A DNA stretch of 64,000 nucleotides from Fidelibacterota bacterium. GTDB lineage: Bacteria > Marinisomatota > Marinisomatia > Marinisomatales > UBA1611. The notes under the pieces were generated by a model, which was not told where the DNA came from, made no database searches, and worked only from the letters and a program-made list of their open reading frames with translations. Position 1 is the stretch's first letter. Every line of letters starts with the position of its first letter. The translations under genes were made by a program, and so were the position numbers. Location: the NCBI GenBank assembly GCA_002718285.1, contig PBAR01000023.1, positions 13,068 through 77,067 of the forward strand, written 5' to 3'. Positions 52,401 to 60,942 of the stretch are shown piece by piece.

Positions 52401-55400
52401 TATGCTTCAAACTTTACAGATTCAACCCTTGCCACAGTGGGTCATGCGATTACCGTTACTTTTAATACCGAATCACTTTTGCAAATTCCAACAATTGTTG
52501 TTTCAGGAAATGCAGGTGCTGTGACAGCTGTAAGTGGTGATTCTTCCTGGGCAGGGACCTACACCATGCAGGATGGCGATACGGAAGGGGTCATTGCATT
52601 TACTATAAATGGCCTGGTGGATCTGCGGGGTAACCCGGCTGATGGTTTTACCCAAACTACAGATAACACGGTGGTAACCTTTGACAATACAAAACCCACA
52701 TTAGATCCTGTTACTATCATTTCATCTAATCTTGATCCTGCGTGGGCAAAAGTTGGTGATACAGTAACAGTAACTTTCACAGGTGCCGAATTGTTGACCA
52801 ATCAGGCAGTAACAATTGCAAACCAGGTAGCAGAGATAACCGACATGGGTGGCGAACAATATTCTGGTAAGTATGTTATGGCAGAATCAGATAATGAAGG
52901 AGTAATTGGCTTTAAAATTCTGGTAATTGATTCGGTTGGTTTGGTCAGTGATACGATCGTAAATACAACCAACACGAGTCAGGTAATTTTCGATAAAACT
53001 GCACCCACATTAACATTGGTGCATATAGAATCAAATAATGCAAATAATAGTGTTATTGCTATAGCTGGAGATGAAGTCTACTTATCGTTTACGCCTATAG
53101 AACCTATAATAGCTGATTCTATCTCTGTTATAATTTCTGGACAGTCAGTAGTCCCAACTTTATCAGGAGATACATATACTGCAACTATTACTTTGGATGG
53201 AACTGAACCTTCAGGGATTCTTTCCTATACAATTAATTTTGTAGATCGAGCTGGCAATCCAGGAATACAGGTGATTTCAACCACGGATGAGAGTTTTGTC
53301 AATCATGATACCGGTCCACCAGAAGTCGTTTCCACAGGAATCTACTCCAGTAATACGGATTCTTCCTGGGCTAAGATTGGTGATACAGTGTTTGTGCGTT
53401 TTACAGCCAATGAACCTCTGAATAATTGTACGATAATCATAGATGGTAGTAACTCAATTGTGTCAAATTCATCTAGCACAACGTATATGGGATATATCAT
53501 AATGTCATCAAGTAACGATGAAAAATGTATTCCTTTTAATGTAACTTATGCAGATTTGGGAGGATTGACTGGACCAGATGCGGATTCGACTACCAATGGA
53601 AGTAAAGTATGTTTTGATAAAACAAGTCCTGTTATTTCAATGGTAAACATGAAATCAAATAATATTTATGGCGATTCTTTGGCAAAAACAGGAGATACTG
53701 ACACTTTGAGTTTTTCAATTTCAGAACCAAGTCGAACTTTAACTGTCTCCTTGGCAGGTAGCGATAAAGTACCTGAACAATCAGGCTTAAATTTTAAAAC
53801 TACCCATACTTTTGGCGGATCAGAAACCGAGGGATGGGTACCTTTTAGTTTATTTATGGATGATTCTGCAGGAAATGAATCTGGATTAATAACCAATACA
53901 AATGATGGTTCAAAAGTAAGGTTTGACCGCACGATACCAACTGTACCCAGCGTATTATTTTACAGTAATAATAGTAATGATACATCCCTTTGTATTACTG
54001 CTGATACCATATTTGTTAAGTATACACCAAGTGAACTTTTAAAACAAGATTCTACAGTGATAACTATAGCTGAAAATCCTGCTATAGAGATTGTAAATCT
54101 AGGAGGTGCTTTTATAGCAAAATATGAAATGTCAGGTATAGAAGAAGAAGGATATTTGAATTATACAATCGCATTTCAGGATTTGGTAGGAAACACTGGT
54201 ATTCAGATTGACACAACTCATGGTACTAATAGTAGCTATGTATTATTTGATCAATCACCTCCGGCTGATTTTAGAATAGATACTTTGTTTTCGATGGGAG
54301 GAATAATTGAGGAAGGCTACTGGAACTCCAGCAATGATACATTGACAATAGCAGTTCCTATTGCTGCAGATGATGAAAGCCTTATTGATGGTAGTTGTCA
54401 ACTTCTTGCCAGTATTAACAGTGGTCCATTTATAAATGCTGGATCTGGGGAGAACATTATTTCAGCTGGAATGTTGAATTTGAGACTGAGTCGAGATTTA
54501 TTTGTTTCTTTATCCAATTATGCTGAAGGTGCCAATGTGCAGTTTTCAGCTCGACTTCTTGATAGAGCTGGAAATACTACCACTGGAACAGCACATGATT
54601 TATTAATCCACATTGATGAAACACCGCCCAATCTTTCAGATGTTCTACTTTCATCAAATAATGAGTTTGCATCCTATTGGGCAAAAATAGGAGACCAGGT
54701 AACTTTGAATTTCCATAGTAGTGAAGGATTAAAACACTCTATTACCATCTTGAATACAGATTCTCTTGATTTAACTTTTTCTAATTCAGGCTTGGATTGG
54801 ACAGGAACACGGGAATTGAATAATAATGACCCCGAAGGCCAACAAACCTTTACTATTACCTATAGGGATACTGCGGGGAATACTGGAGATACGGTTTCAG
54901 TAACTTCCAATGGCCAAGTAATAATACTGGATAAAACGGATCCTAATATATCTGGCTTATTGGAAGGCACAGATACTATGGATTTAGATTACTATAATCG
55001 ATCGGATTCATTATCTATATACTGGGTGCACCAGGATGCTTTTTCAGGGATTCGAGATGGTTTTGTAAGTATGGGTTCAGATTCGCTGATGACTGATATA
55101 GTGGCATGGAGCTCTTCAGCAGGTGAAAGTAAAAGCGCTCTTGGAACACTCAACCTAGCGAATGATAATGATTATTTTACAGGAGTTTTTGTTAAGGATT
55201 CTGCTGGTAATCACTCCGATACAATTTGGAGTGATGGTATTTACATTGATTTAGCAAGACCAGATACAGGATTTATTATGGATGGTCAGTGGATTATGGA
55301 TGCAGATTATACTCCTGACTCTACGACCCTGAAATATACCTGGTCTGGTTTTTCAGATAATACAGAAATAGATTATTATCAACTTGCTATTGGTACAGGA

Positions 55401-56720
55401 AATGATACAACAAATATCCTAGACTGGTTTAATACAGATAGTACAGATAGCATTACTATTCGAAATCTGAATCTTCAGCGGGACACATTATATTTTACCT
55501 ACATCCGAGCTGTGGATATTGCTTCTAATTTTTCCTTCACAACGAGTACAGATGGAGTTTATTTTGATAACAAACAACCTTTTATTACAGATTTTACACC
55601 AGATGTAAGTGATTCATTAGGATTTTTATCAATTTTAAGGGGAGATACTATTACTATAAAATTTAATAGACCTATTTATTCTTATAAGGTTGCTGTCAAT
55701 TCTAGGGTAGATACTCAGTTTGTCTCAACTGAAACATATTCTGACTCAGTAATTACTATTGTTTGGCAAGATACCCTGACCAGTTATGATACTGTTACTG
55801 TATTCATTGATAGCGCATTTGCAATAAATACTCTATATGTAACTGATACCCTGCAATTTTTCAGTCGATTATGGGGAGATTTGAATGATGATTATGATAT
55901 TACAGTGGCTGATATTCTGGCATTTAACGATAACTGGCCGAATACAGATTTAGGACCTTTTTTAGGAGAGCCACCCCATGTCAAACCAAAACTAGACTCA
56001 CAGGCAAATTTGACAGATCTAAAAGCATTTGCAAAAATGTGGCAATGGCGTTACCATAGTCTTGATTTTGACACTGCCCTTTTTGTTGCTCGTAATGGGA
56101 ATATTCAAAATCTCAAAATAAAAGATCGTACTTTGAAAATTTTCTTGCCTTCTACATTAAAAATGGGAGAGATCTTGATTGGAGAAACAAACCTTGATAT
56201 TAATAATTTTCATATGATCGATCAAAAATCCAGTACGTTTTTATATACTGTGCAGGACACTGTATCAAAAATGAAATTGTTTTCTTTAGCAGATAAAATT
56301 GGTCTAGATAACGTAATATCGATCCATCTGCCAAATACAAATAAAGAATATTTTCATGCAAAAGTGCAATATAGATTTATGGATGAAAATAGCCAGATAC
56401 AGGTTGCTGGAATGGAAAGTATTGCTACCAAGCTTGTTCCTGAAAAATTCACTTTATATGGTAATTACCCAAATCCATTTAATGCAGAGACAGTCATAGA
56501 GTATGATCTTCCAAATAATAGACCTGTTCGCATCCGTATTTTTGACCTTTTAGGAAGGACGGTTAAGGCCATTAATTTTGAAATGATGAAACCTGGGAAA
56601 CATGAATTTATTTGGTATGGTAATGATAGTTACTTAAAACCAGTAAGCTCTGGTGTATATTTTATTCATATGCAGGCAGGAGAAGAAACTCGAATACAGA
56701 AAATGCTATTACTAAAATAA
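49446..56720 (+). CDS. Giant secreted surface protein: Ig-like repeats, LamG domain, dockerin-like segment and sorting domain
   Basis: A 2,424-residue exported protein. Signal peptide (FLFLIILSSPLFIKGQ), then a jelly-roll/adhesin-like domain to about residue 175. About ten Ig-like repeats of roughly 105 residues follow, recognisable by (A)K(I/V/T)GD-x-VxxxF and a final SKVxFD motif. A LamG/concanavalin-like domain at about residues 328-541 (FDGNDDEVSIIGN ... VGQWSHIAATYDG ... FFQGSIDEVRLWNI) interrupts the early repeats. Near residue 2140 a dockerin-like segment (WGDLNDDYDITVADILAFNDNW) appears, and residues about 2340-2424 form the sorting domain (YGNYPNPFNAETVIEYDLP, ends KMLLLK). It is probably an adhesin or matrix protein. 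It is the last gene of the five-gene operon and starts at ATGA over the cohesin-like gene. Confidence 0.88.
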   Translation: MRKYFLFLIILSSPLFIKGQILYEENFSTGSWPTGWNHEGNWEVSSSYQGNDTPPAALFNWSPQAYNFEQSATTPLIDVGDNEGVLVEFYFALDFYGQGELNGLKISYNGGGGWIDVLSYAIGPGLTIQNNPWTSTESFTADISSGNNLQVRWTAYGTNSWAIDGWIVDNIKFYALPKLTSVAIQSSNEDPTSAITGTDVSLNFTANTSLAGNPYVQINGNACSVSNTTGTNWVASYTVQSSDPDGPLQFTIDFTSANGIDGKTVKQTIGGSKVIVDNSDPPPFTVGVITSSGGTVAPSIWNSTNTAIGLEVNVPQDSAVASFNYYQGNSLQFDGNDDEVSIIGNSYQSLITNTLTIESWVKPGVAPVDYDGFLSYAMDAGGTQAGFGFSFYLTGWRFFLKTTSNQINYGSMAGSQMPVGQWSHIAATYDGSEVKLYRNGALVDSADAMGNVKWSGAPAEMVLGNFPKDGAGHFFQGSIDEVRLWNIVRTKDQLKASREMNLTGEEAGLIGYWRIDEGSGNSTADSTATANHASINGANWVTLDSPIEFKDPVYDTGVIVGSSYQLRGRIGTNSFAPFGEKDTITIADFNNGTKVISEPENVFEALIDFAHGDTAQLSALLFDAAGNFSMGDTSATNIVIDLQANNPNPVSITSNNTFTHLAKTGDVINIIMTYDEDVDVPLVTVNGNDANESDLGGEQFGATYTLLGSEPEGDINYITIVANDYLDNPGTYNGGAIGAGSSSVRYDRTLPELLPVSIISDNSDTEWAKVGDVVTISATSTEALISNTVTVVTQPASTTNTNTTQFNFTYTFTDNDPEGLVVFDIAFSDSAGNDGSNVINTTDNSKVTFDKTSPADFTVGTIVSTGGNAVENSWNSTNTGLSINIPIVANDTTLQNGRIQLWAKVENNNFTAIGSASSITTSEFGSDKLMSLSAAEVEALAGFSEEDSIYIKAVMFDRPGNDTEGSISSDRFVIDQILPAINTVSYASNFTDSTLATVGHAITVTFNTESLLQIPTIVVSGNAGAVTAVSGDSSWAGTYTMQDGDTEGVIAFTINGLVDLRGNPADGFTQTTDNTVVTFDNTKPTLDPVTIISSNLDPAWAKVGDTVTVTFTGAELLTNQAVTIANQVAEITDMGGEQYSGKYVMAESDNEGVIGFKILVIDSVGLVSDTIVNTTNTSQVIFDKTAPTLTLVHIESNNANNSVIAIAGDEVYLSFTPIEPIIADSISVIISGQSVVPTLSGDTYTATITLDGTEPSGILSYTINFVDRAGNPGIQVISTTDESFVNHDTGPPEVVSTGIYSSNTDSSWAKIGDTVFVRFTANEPLNNCTIIIDGSNSIVSNSSSTTYMGYIIMSSSNDEKCIPFNVTYADLGGLTGPDADSTTNGSKVCFDKTSPVISMVNMKSNNIYGDSLAKTGDTDTLSFSISEPSRTLTVSLAGSDKVPEQSGLNFKTTHTFGGSETEGWVPFSLFMDDSAGNESGLITNTNDGSKVRFDRTIPTVPSVLFYSNNSNDTSLCITADTIFVKYTPSELLKQDSTVITIAENPAIEIVNLGGAFIAKYEMSGIEEEGYLNYTIAFQDLVGNTGIQIDTTHGTNSSYVLFDQSPPADFRIDTLFSMGGIIEEGYWNSSNDTLTIAVPIAADDESLIDGSCQLLASINSGPFINAGSGENIISAGMLNLRLSRDLFVSLSNYAEGANVQFSARLLDRAGNTTTGTAHDLLIHIDETPPNLSDVLLSSNNEFASYWAKIGDQVTLNFHSSEGLKHSITILNTDSLDLTFSNSGLDWTGTRELNNNDPEGQQTFTITYRDTAGNTGDTVSVTSNGQVIILDKTDPNISGLLEGTDTMDLDYYNRSDSLSIYWVHQDAFSGIRDGFVSMGSDSLMTDIVAWSSSAGESKSALGTLNLANDNDYFTGVFVKDSAGNHSDTIWSDGIYIDLARPDTGFIMDGQWIMDADYTPDSTTLKYTWSGFSDNTEIDYYQLAIGTGNDTTNILDWFNTDSTDSITIRNLNLQRDTLYFTYIRAVDIASNFSFTTSTDGVYFDNKQPFITDFTPDVSDSLGFLSILRGDTITIKFNRPIYSYKVAVNSRVDTQFVSTETYSDSVITIVWQDTLTSYDTVTVFIDSAFAINTLYVTDTLQFFSRLWGDLNDDYDITVADILAFNDNWPNTDLGPFLGEPPHVKPKLDSQANLTDLKAFAKMWQWRYHSLDFDTALFVARNGNIQNLKIKDRTLKIFLPSTLKMGEILIGETNLDINNFHMIDQKSSTFLYTVQDTVSKMKLFSLADKIGLDNVISIHLPNTNKEYFHAKVQYRFMDENSQIQVAGMESIATKLVPEKFTLYGNYPNPFNAETVIEYDLPNNRPVRIRIFDLLGRTVKAINFEMMKPGKHEFIWYGNDSYLKPVSSGVYFIHMQAGEETRIQKMLLLK

Positions 56721-56742
56721 TTCAGTTTTTATCAATTATCTA

Positions 56743-58377
56743 TTACATACGTTCTGGTGCTGAAATTCCTAAAATGGATAAACCATTATTAAGGATTATT
56801 TTAACAGCGGTAACCAGTCCTAATCTTGCTTTAGATAATTCCTTATCTTTTGTTATCACCCGACATTTGCTATAAAATCGATGGAATCTAGTTGCAAGTT
56901 TTTGCAAATAATTGGCAATATTCTGCGGTTCAAGAGTTTCGTGTGAATTTTCAATGAGTTCTGGGAAATAAACCATGTGTTGGATCAATTTTAATTCATC
57001 CTCATGGTTCAGTAGAGCTTCTTGAAAAGAACTTGACTCTTTGATCCCTTTATCTAGTCCATGCTTTATAATGTTGCAGATTCTAGCATGTGCATATTGC
57101 AGGTAGAATACTGGATTGTTATCAGATTGGTCAGTTGCAAGAGATAGATCGAAATCAAGATGAGTATTCATATTACGCATAATAAAAAAATAACGAACTA
57201 CATCTACTCCCAATTCATTTATCAATTGATCTAAAGTAACGAAATCGGCTTTGCGAGTCGACATTTTTACTTTTTTGCCATCCCTGATAAGAGTCACAAA
57301 CTGATATATTAATACTTTTATTGAGTTGGTATCCAGATTCAGTGCCTCAAGTGCAAGAAGCACATCGGGGTAACTATCAGCGTGATCAGCTCCGAAGATG
57401 TCAATGATTAGATCAAATTTTCGATTTAATTTTTCTCTATGATAGGCTGTATCAGGTACCCTGTAGGTAGGTTCACCACCTTTTTTGATATAGACTTTGT
57501 CTTTTTCTTTTCCAAGAGCTGTAGCCCGGAACCAAGTTGCACCATCCTTTTCATAGATTAAGTTTTTTTCCTTTAGTTCTGATATAAATTTTTCAATACT
57601 TCCGTTTTCATAATACGTTTTTTCATTCGCGAAACAATCAAAATGAATTCCAAGTTTGATCAGACTATTTTTTATATTAGAAAAAATTTGTTTTTCGGAG
57701 TCTACTTTAAAAAATTCTGACCCTGGTTTTAGCTTGGATCCATAACATTTTAAAATATTTGCGGCAATTTCCTTAATATAATTCCCTTGGTAACCTTCTT
57801 CAGGAAAATCAAAATTTTTGTTACACAGTTCAAAATAACGAGCTTCAACCGACTTCCCAAGGATCATCATTTGCCGACCAGCATTGTTATAATAATATTC
57901 TCGGGTTGTGTCATAGCCGTTCCATTCTAATATATTAGCAATACTATCACCCAGAGCAGCATTTCTACCATGGCCGATTGTTAAAGGCCCTGTAGGATTA
58001 GCACTTACAAATTCTACATTTGCAGTTTTACCATTTCCAATATTTCCCTTACCATAGTTGGTTCCTTTTTCTTGGATTAATTTCACAGATTGCTGGAAAA
58101 AAGAATTTTTTACAAAAAAATTGATAAATCCAGGAGGAGTTATAGTTATAGAATCAATTTGATCTATAATCGATATTTGAAGTTCGTTAGAAATTTTCTC
58201 CGCGATTTTAAGTGGATGCATTTTTAACTCATTAGATAATAAAAGAGCAACATTGCTGGAAATATCTCCAAAACTTGGATTTTTTGGTGGCGATAATAGA
58301 AAGCACCTTTCAGGGTATTCTAAAGATTCCAGAGCTTGTTTTATTGCATTAACTAATTGTTTTTTTAGTGTCTTCAT
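56743..58377 (-). CDS. argS: Arginyl-tRNA synthetase
   Basis: A 544-residue class I synthetase that charges tRNA-Arg. The HIGH motif is in GPLTIGHGRNAALGDS, the KMSKS-like motif is VKMSTRKADF, and the N-terminal additional domain (FGDISSNVALLLS) and C-terminal anticodon domain (RFHRFYSKCRVI ... ILGISAPERM) are present. The ATG at 58377 is preferred to a TTG just upstream. It overlaps rsfS by 29 bases. It is part of an operon with rsfS and the LytR_C gene. Confidence 0.96.
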   Translation of the reverse strand: MKTLKKQLVNAIKQALESLEYPERCFLLSPPKNPSFGDISSNVALLLSNELKMHPLKIAEKISNELQISIIDQIDSITITPPGFINFFVKNSFFQQSVKLIQEKGTNYGKGNIGNGKTANVEFVSANPTGPLTIGHGRNAALGDSIANILEWNGYDTTREYYYNNAGRQMMILGKSVEARYFELCNKNFDFPEEGYQGNYIKEIAANILKCYGSKLKPGSEFFKVDSEKQIFSNIKNSLIKLGIHFDCFANEKTYYENGSIEKFISELKEKNLIYEKDGATWFRATALGKEKDKVYIKKGGEPTYRVPDTAYHREKLNRKFDLIIDIFGADHADSYPDVLLALEALNLDTNSIKVLIYQFVTLIRDGKKVKMSTRKADFVTLDQLINELGVDVVRYFFIMRNMNTHLDFDLSLATDQSDNNPVFYLQYAHARICNIIKHGLDKGIKESSSFQEALLNHEDELKLIQHMVYFPELIENSHETLEPQNIANYLQKLATRFHRFYSKCRVITKDKELSKARLGLVTAVKIILNNGLSILGISAPERM

Positions 58378-58732
58378 CAAAGAATTTTATTTTTGGAGCA
58401 TCGGCCCATAATTTTTCTAAATTGTAGTAATGTCGTTCCTCTGATCTGAAAACGTGTACAATTACATCAACATAGTCTAATAGAACCCATTTTAATTTTT
58501 CATACCCTTCCAGATGCCATGGTTTTTCTAATGTTCCTTTTCGGATATTATCTGCAATAGCCTTTACCTGTGGCTCTGTATCAGCTGAACAAATCAAATA
58601 GTGGTTAGTAACAGAAGATAAATTTCGAATATCTAAACTAATCACATTTGCCGCTTTTTTTTGGAGTGCTAATTCAGCTATGTGATTAAGCAGCAGATTT
58701 TTAGTTTTTGATCCTGAAGACTTTTTGGTCAA
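58349..58732 (-). CDS. rsfS: Ribosome silencing factor RsfS
   Basis: A 127-residue RsfS (Iojap/YbeB) protein that binds ribosomal protein L14 and prevents subunit joining in poor growth conditions. It shows VISLDIRNLSSVTNHYLICSADTEPQ, HLEGYEKLKWVLLDYVDVIVHVF and SEERHYYNLEKLWADAP (family signatures at about residues 29-54, 73-95 and 96-112). The start is TTG (no ATG is available upstream in a sensible place), 3 bases after the LytR_C stop. Its end overlaps argS. Confidence 0.93.
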   Translation of the reverse strand: MTKKSSGSKTKNLLLNHIAELALQKKAANVISLDIRNLSSVTNHYLICSADTEPQVKAIADNIRKGTLEKPWHLEGYEKLKWVLLDYVDVIVHVFRSEERHYYNLEKLWADAPKIKFFDEDTKKTIS

Positions 58733-58735
58733 GCT

Positions 58736-59284
58736 CTAATTTGAGGAAAGAAAGCTATTAAAATCAGGAAACGATTTATAATCTTTACCTAAGATCACCG
58801 TTACATCAATTCCCAAGGTTTCATCAGGAACAATTTTTATCCGCGATTGATCATTTATTAAAACACCAAATGAATCACTAACGCGTTTTAGACTTTCTAT
58901 ATTCTCATTACGTTGAATAATTAACGTTTTAGAATAATTATGGTGATCTGCATCATCTGATCGTACTACGTCTAATTGTTTTGAGCGTAAAAATTCCGCT
59001 GTTTTTGCTGCAAGACCTTGAATACCGCAACCATTTAGAACTTCTATTTTTATATCTTGTATTGGATTTTTTTCAAATACTTCAACTGCGAGTCTTGGTC
59101 GATCCTCAATTTCTGGGAAAGTAACATCTATCGTAATTCCACTTTGAGATGTATTACGAGAAAAAGATATAATGAAGCCAATTAAGAGTACTCCTACGAT
59201 ACCAATCGCACCATTTAAGATTATATTTTGAGATTCAAGATTTTTCTTTAAATGCTTCCCCAATATCCTTTTTTTTTTTGTCAC
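58736..59284 (-). CDS. LytR_C-domain membrane protein
   Basis: A 182-residue protein with a GTG start, a Lys-rich N-terminus and one membrane helix (ILNGAIGIVGVLLIGFIISF). It is followed by a LytR/CpsA C-terminal (LytR_C) domain: IKIEVLNGCGIQGLAAKTAEFL (about residues 78-99) and VTVILGKDYK. This domain usually sits after an LCP transferase domain, but here it stands alone, so a wall-anchoring role is unsure. It lies between the exported 172-residue gene and rsfS in the same operon. Confidence 0.78.
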   Translation of the reverse strand: MTKKKRILGKHLKKNLESQNIILNGAIGIVGVLLIGFIISFSRNTSQSGITIDVTFPEIEDRPRLAVEVFEKNPIQDIKIEVLNGCGIQGLAAKTAEFLRSKQLDVVRSDDADHHNYSKTLIIQRNENIESLKRVSDSFGVLINDQSRIKIVPDETLGIDVTVILGKDYKSFPDFNSFLSSN

Positions 59285-59803
59285 TTATTCCTGTATCCTT
59301 TTACGAGGGTAGGATTGAAAAATTTTTCTTTGATAGGATGAATAACCGAATCGATTATAATTATTAACACCGTAATAAGGGCTATTATTTGATACTATTC
59401 CGAGCTGGATAAATGAATTTTTAGATGGTTTAAGAGTAACCCTGGCATCATAGTCTAAATATAGTTTATGTTTATTATTCATACTTTGTCCAGCAAAGTT
59501 TTCTGTGGAATTAAAAAGCATAATCTTTGCATTTAAAGTTAGATTATCCGAAATCCAATAGCTGATATTACTGGAGTACCCTGTCATAGAAATAGGGCGT
59601 CCACCAAAATTTGTCATATTCACAGAAAAACCATGTTGGATATTAAATCGATCTGGATCAAAAAATGATAATCCTTCCATATGATTTAACTCTCCATTTA
59701 GATTTGATGGAAGTGATTGTAATGGGATATCAGCTTTAAATTGCCCAAATAGATAGCTTGTGCATATAATTAATGAAAGTACTTGTTTATTTATAGACTT
59801 CAT
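59285..59803 (-). CDS. Hypothetical exported protein
   Basis: A 172-residue protein with a clear signal peptide (INKQVLSLIICTSYLFGQ) and beta-rich remainder (HGFSVNMTNFGGRPISMTGYSS, NLTLNAKIMLFNS, LYLDYDARVTLK). I recognise no family; the spacing of short strands resembles small outer-membrane or barrel-associated proteins of this lineage. The end is basic (QSYPRKRIQE). It adjoins the LytR_C gene with no intergenic base (TAAGTG), which suggests a shared envelope role. Confidence 0.6.
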   Translation of the reverse strand: MKSINKQVLSLIICTSYLFGQFKADIPLQSLPSNLNGELNHMEGLSFFDPDRFNIQHGFSVNMTNFGGRPISMTGYSSNISYWISDNLTLNAKIMLFNSTENFAGQSMNNKHKLYLDYDARVTLKPSKNSFIQLGIVSNNSPYYGVNNYNRFGYSSYQRKIFQSYPRKRIQE

Positions 59804-59868
59804 GCGTGAGTAAATTTAATATAGATGACATTGTTCCAAAATGAAGAAGAATCTTTATTTTTGTATTT

Positions 59869-60942
59869 TTAATTCCATCTTGAATCTATTATTGCTCCAC
59901 CTAAACAGATATCCTTTTCATAGAATACAATTGATTGTCCTGGTGCAATAGCAAACTGAGGTTTTTTAAATTCAACTGAAACAGACTTTTCTGATGTGAA
60001 ATTAATTTTACATATCGTGTCATTTCCTCTGTATCGAATTTTAGCAGTTATTTTTTCTGAATTAGGTATTTCGCCCGAAATCCAATTGATTTTGGAACAA
60101 CTTAAAAATCTGTGATAAAGATAAGGGTTATCATTTCCTTGGCAAACTATAAGATTGTTTTTTTCCATGTCTTTATCTAGAACATACCAAGGTTTTTCTG
60201 ATGTCCCATATCCGCCTCCGATCCTTAATCCTTGACGCTGGCCAATGGTATAATACATTAATCCATCATGTTTTCCTATTATTTCTCCATCTTTTAATAT
60301 GATATTTCCAGGTTGTGCAGGTAGATAGTGCCCTAAAAATTCTTTAAAATGCCTTTCACCGATGAAACAAATACCAGTACTATCTTTTTTGCTATAATTA
60401 TTAAAACCTAGTTCTTTGGCTTTTTCACGAACAGAAGTTTTTTCCATTTTGCCTATAGGGAAAATGGTTTTGGAAAGTTGTTTCTGATTTAGTCCGTACA
60501 AAAAATAACTCTGGTCTTTGTTTTGGTCAATCCCTCTTCCTAGGTCAATTGATTTACTGTTCCTAAATAATTGTGCATAATGACCCGTAGCAATTTTGTC
60601 GGCTCCTAGTTCTATTGCATATTTTAGAAAGGTGTTAAACTTGATTTCTGTATTACAAAGTATATCAGGATTCGGAGTACGGCCTATTTTATATTCATCA
60701 AGAAAATGTTTAAAAACTTTATTCCAGTATTCTGTAGAAAAATCAACTGAACGTAGAGGTATCCCAATTAAGTCACATACTTGAAGAGCATCCTTATAAT
60801 CCTTATCGGATGTACAATAATCGTTATCTTCTTCCCAGTTTTTCATAAATAATCCTTCTGCACTATAACCTTGTTCGACAATAAGAGCTGCTGCGACTGC
60901 ACTATCTACACCTCCACTAAGTGCAATTATAACGTGCTCCAT
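59869..60942 (-). CDS. mnmA: tRNA 2-thiouridylase MnmA
   Basis: MnmA inserts sulfur at U34 of Lys, Glu and Gln tRNAs. The 357-residue protein has the PP-loop ALSGGVDSAVAA, the catalytic Cys96 in NPDILCNTEIKF and Cys192 in STGICFIGERHF, plus GQRQGLRIGGG. Motifs and length are standard. Its ATG overlaps the cysteine desulfurase stop (TAATG), so sulfur donor and acceptor enzymes are translationally coupled. Confidence 0.96.
   Translation of the reverse strand: MEHVIIALSGGVDSAVAAALIVEQGYSAEGLFMKNWEEDNDYCTSDKDYKDALQVCDLIGIPLRSVDFSTEYWNKVFKHFLDEYKIGRTPNPDILCNTEIKFNTFLKYAIELGADKIATGHYAQLFRNSKSIDLGRGIDQNKDQSYFLYGLNQKQLSKTIFPIGKMEKTSVREKAKELGFNNYSKKDSTGICFIGERHFKEFLGHYLPAQPGNIILKDGEIIGKHDGLMYYTIGQRQGLRIGGGYGTSEKPWYVLDKDMEKNNLIVCQGNDNPYLYHRFLSCSKINWISGEIPNSEKITAKIRYRGNDTICKINFTSEKSVSVEFKKPQFAIAPGQSIVFYEKDICLGGAIIDSRWN

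Noticed and set aside
51638..53932. Several minus-strand readings inside the giant surface-protein gene
   Set aside because: They mirror repeated Ig-like coding sequence and have no ribosome sites or protein-family features of their own.
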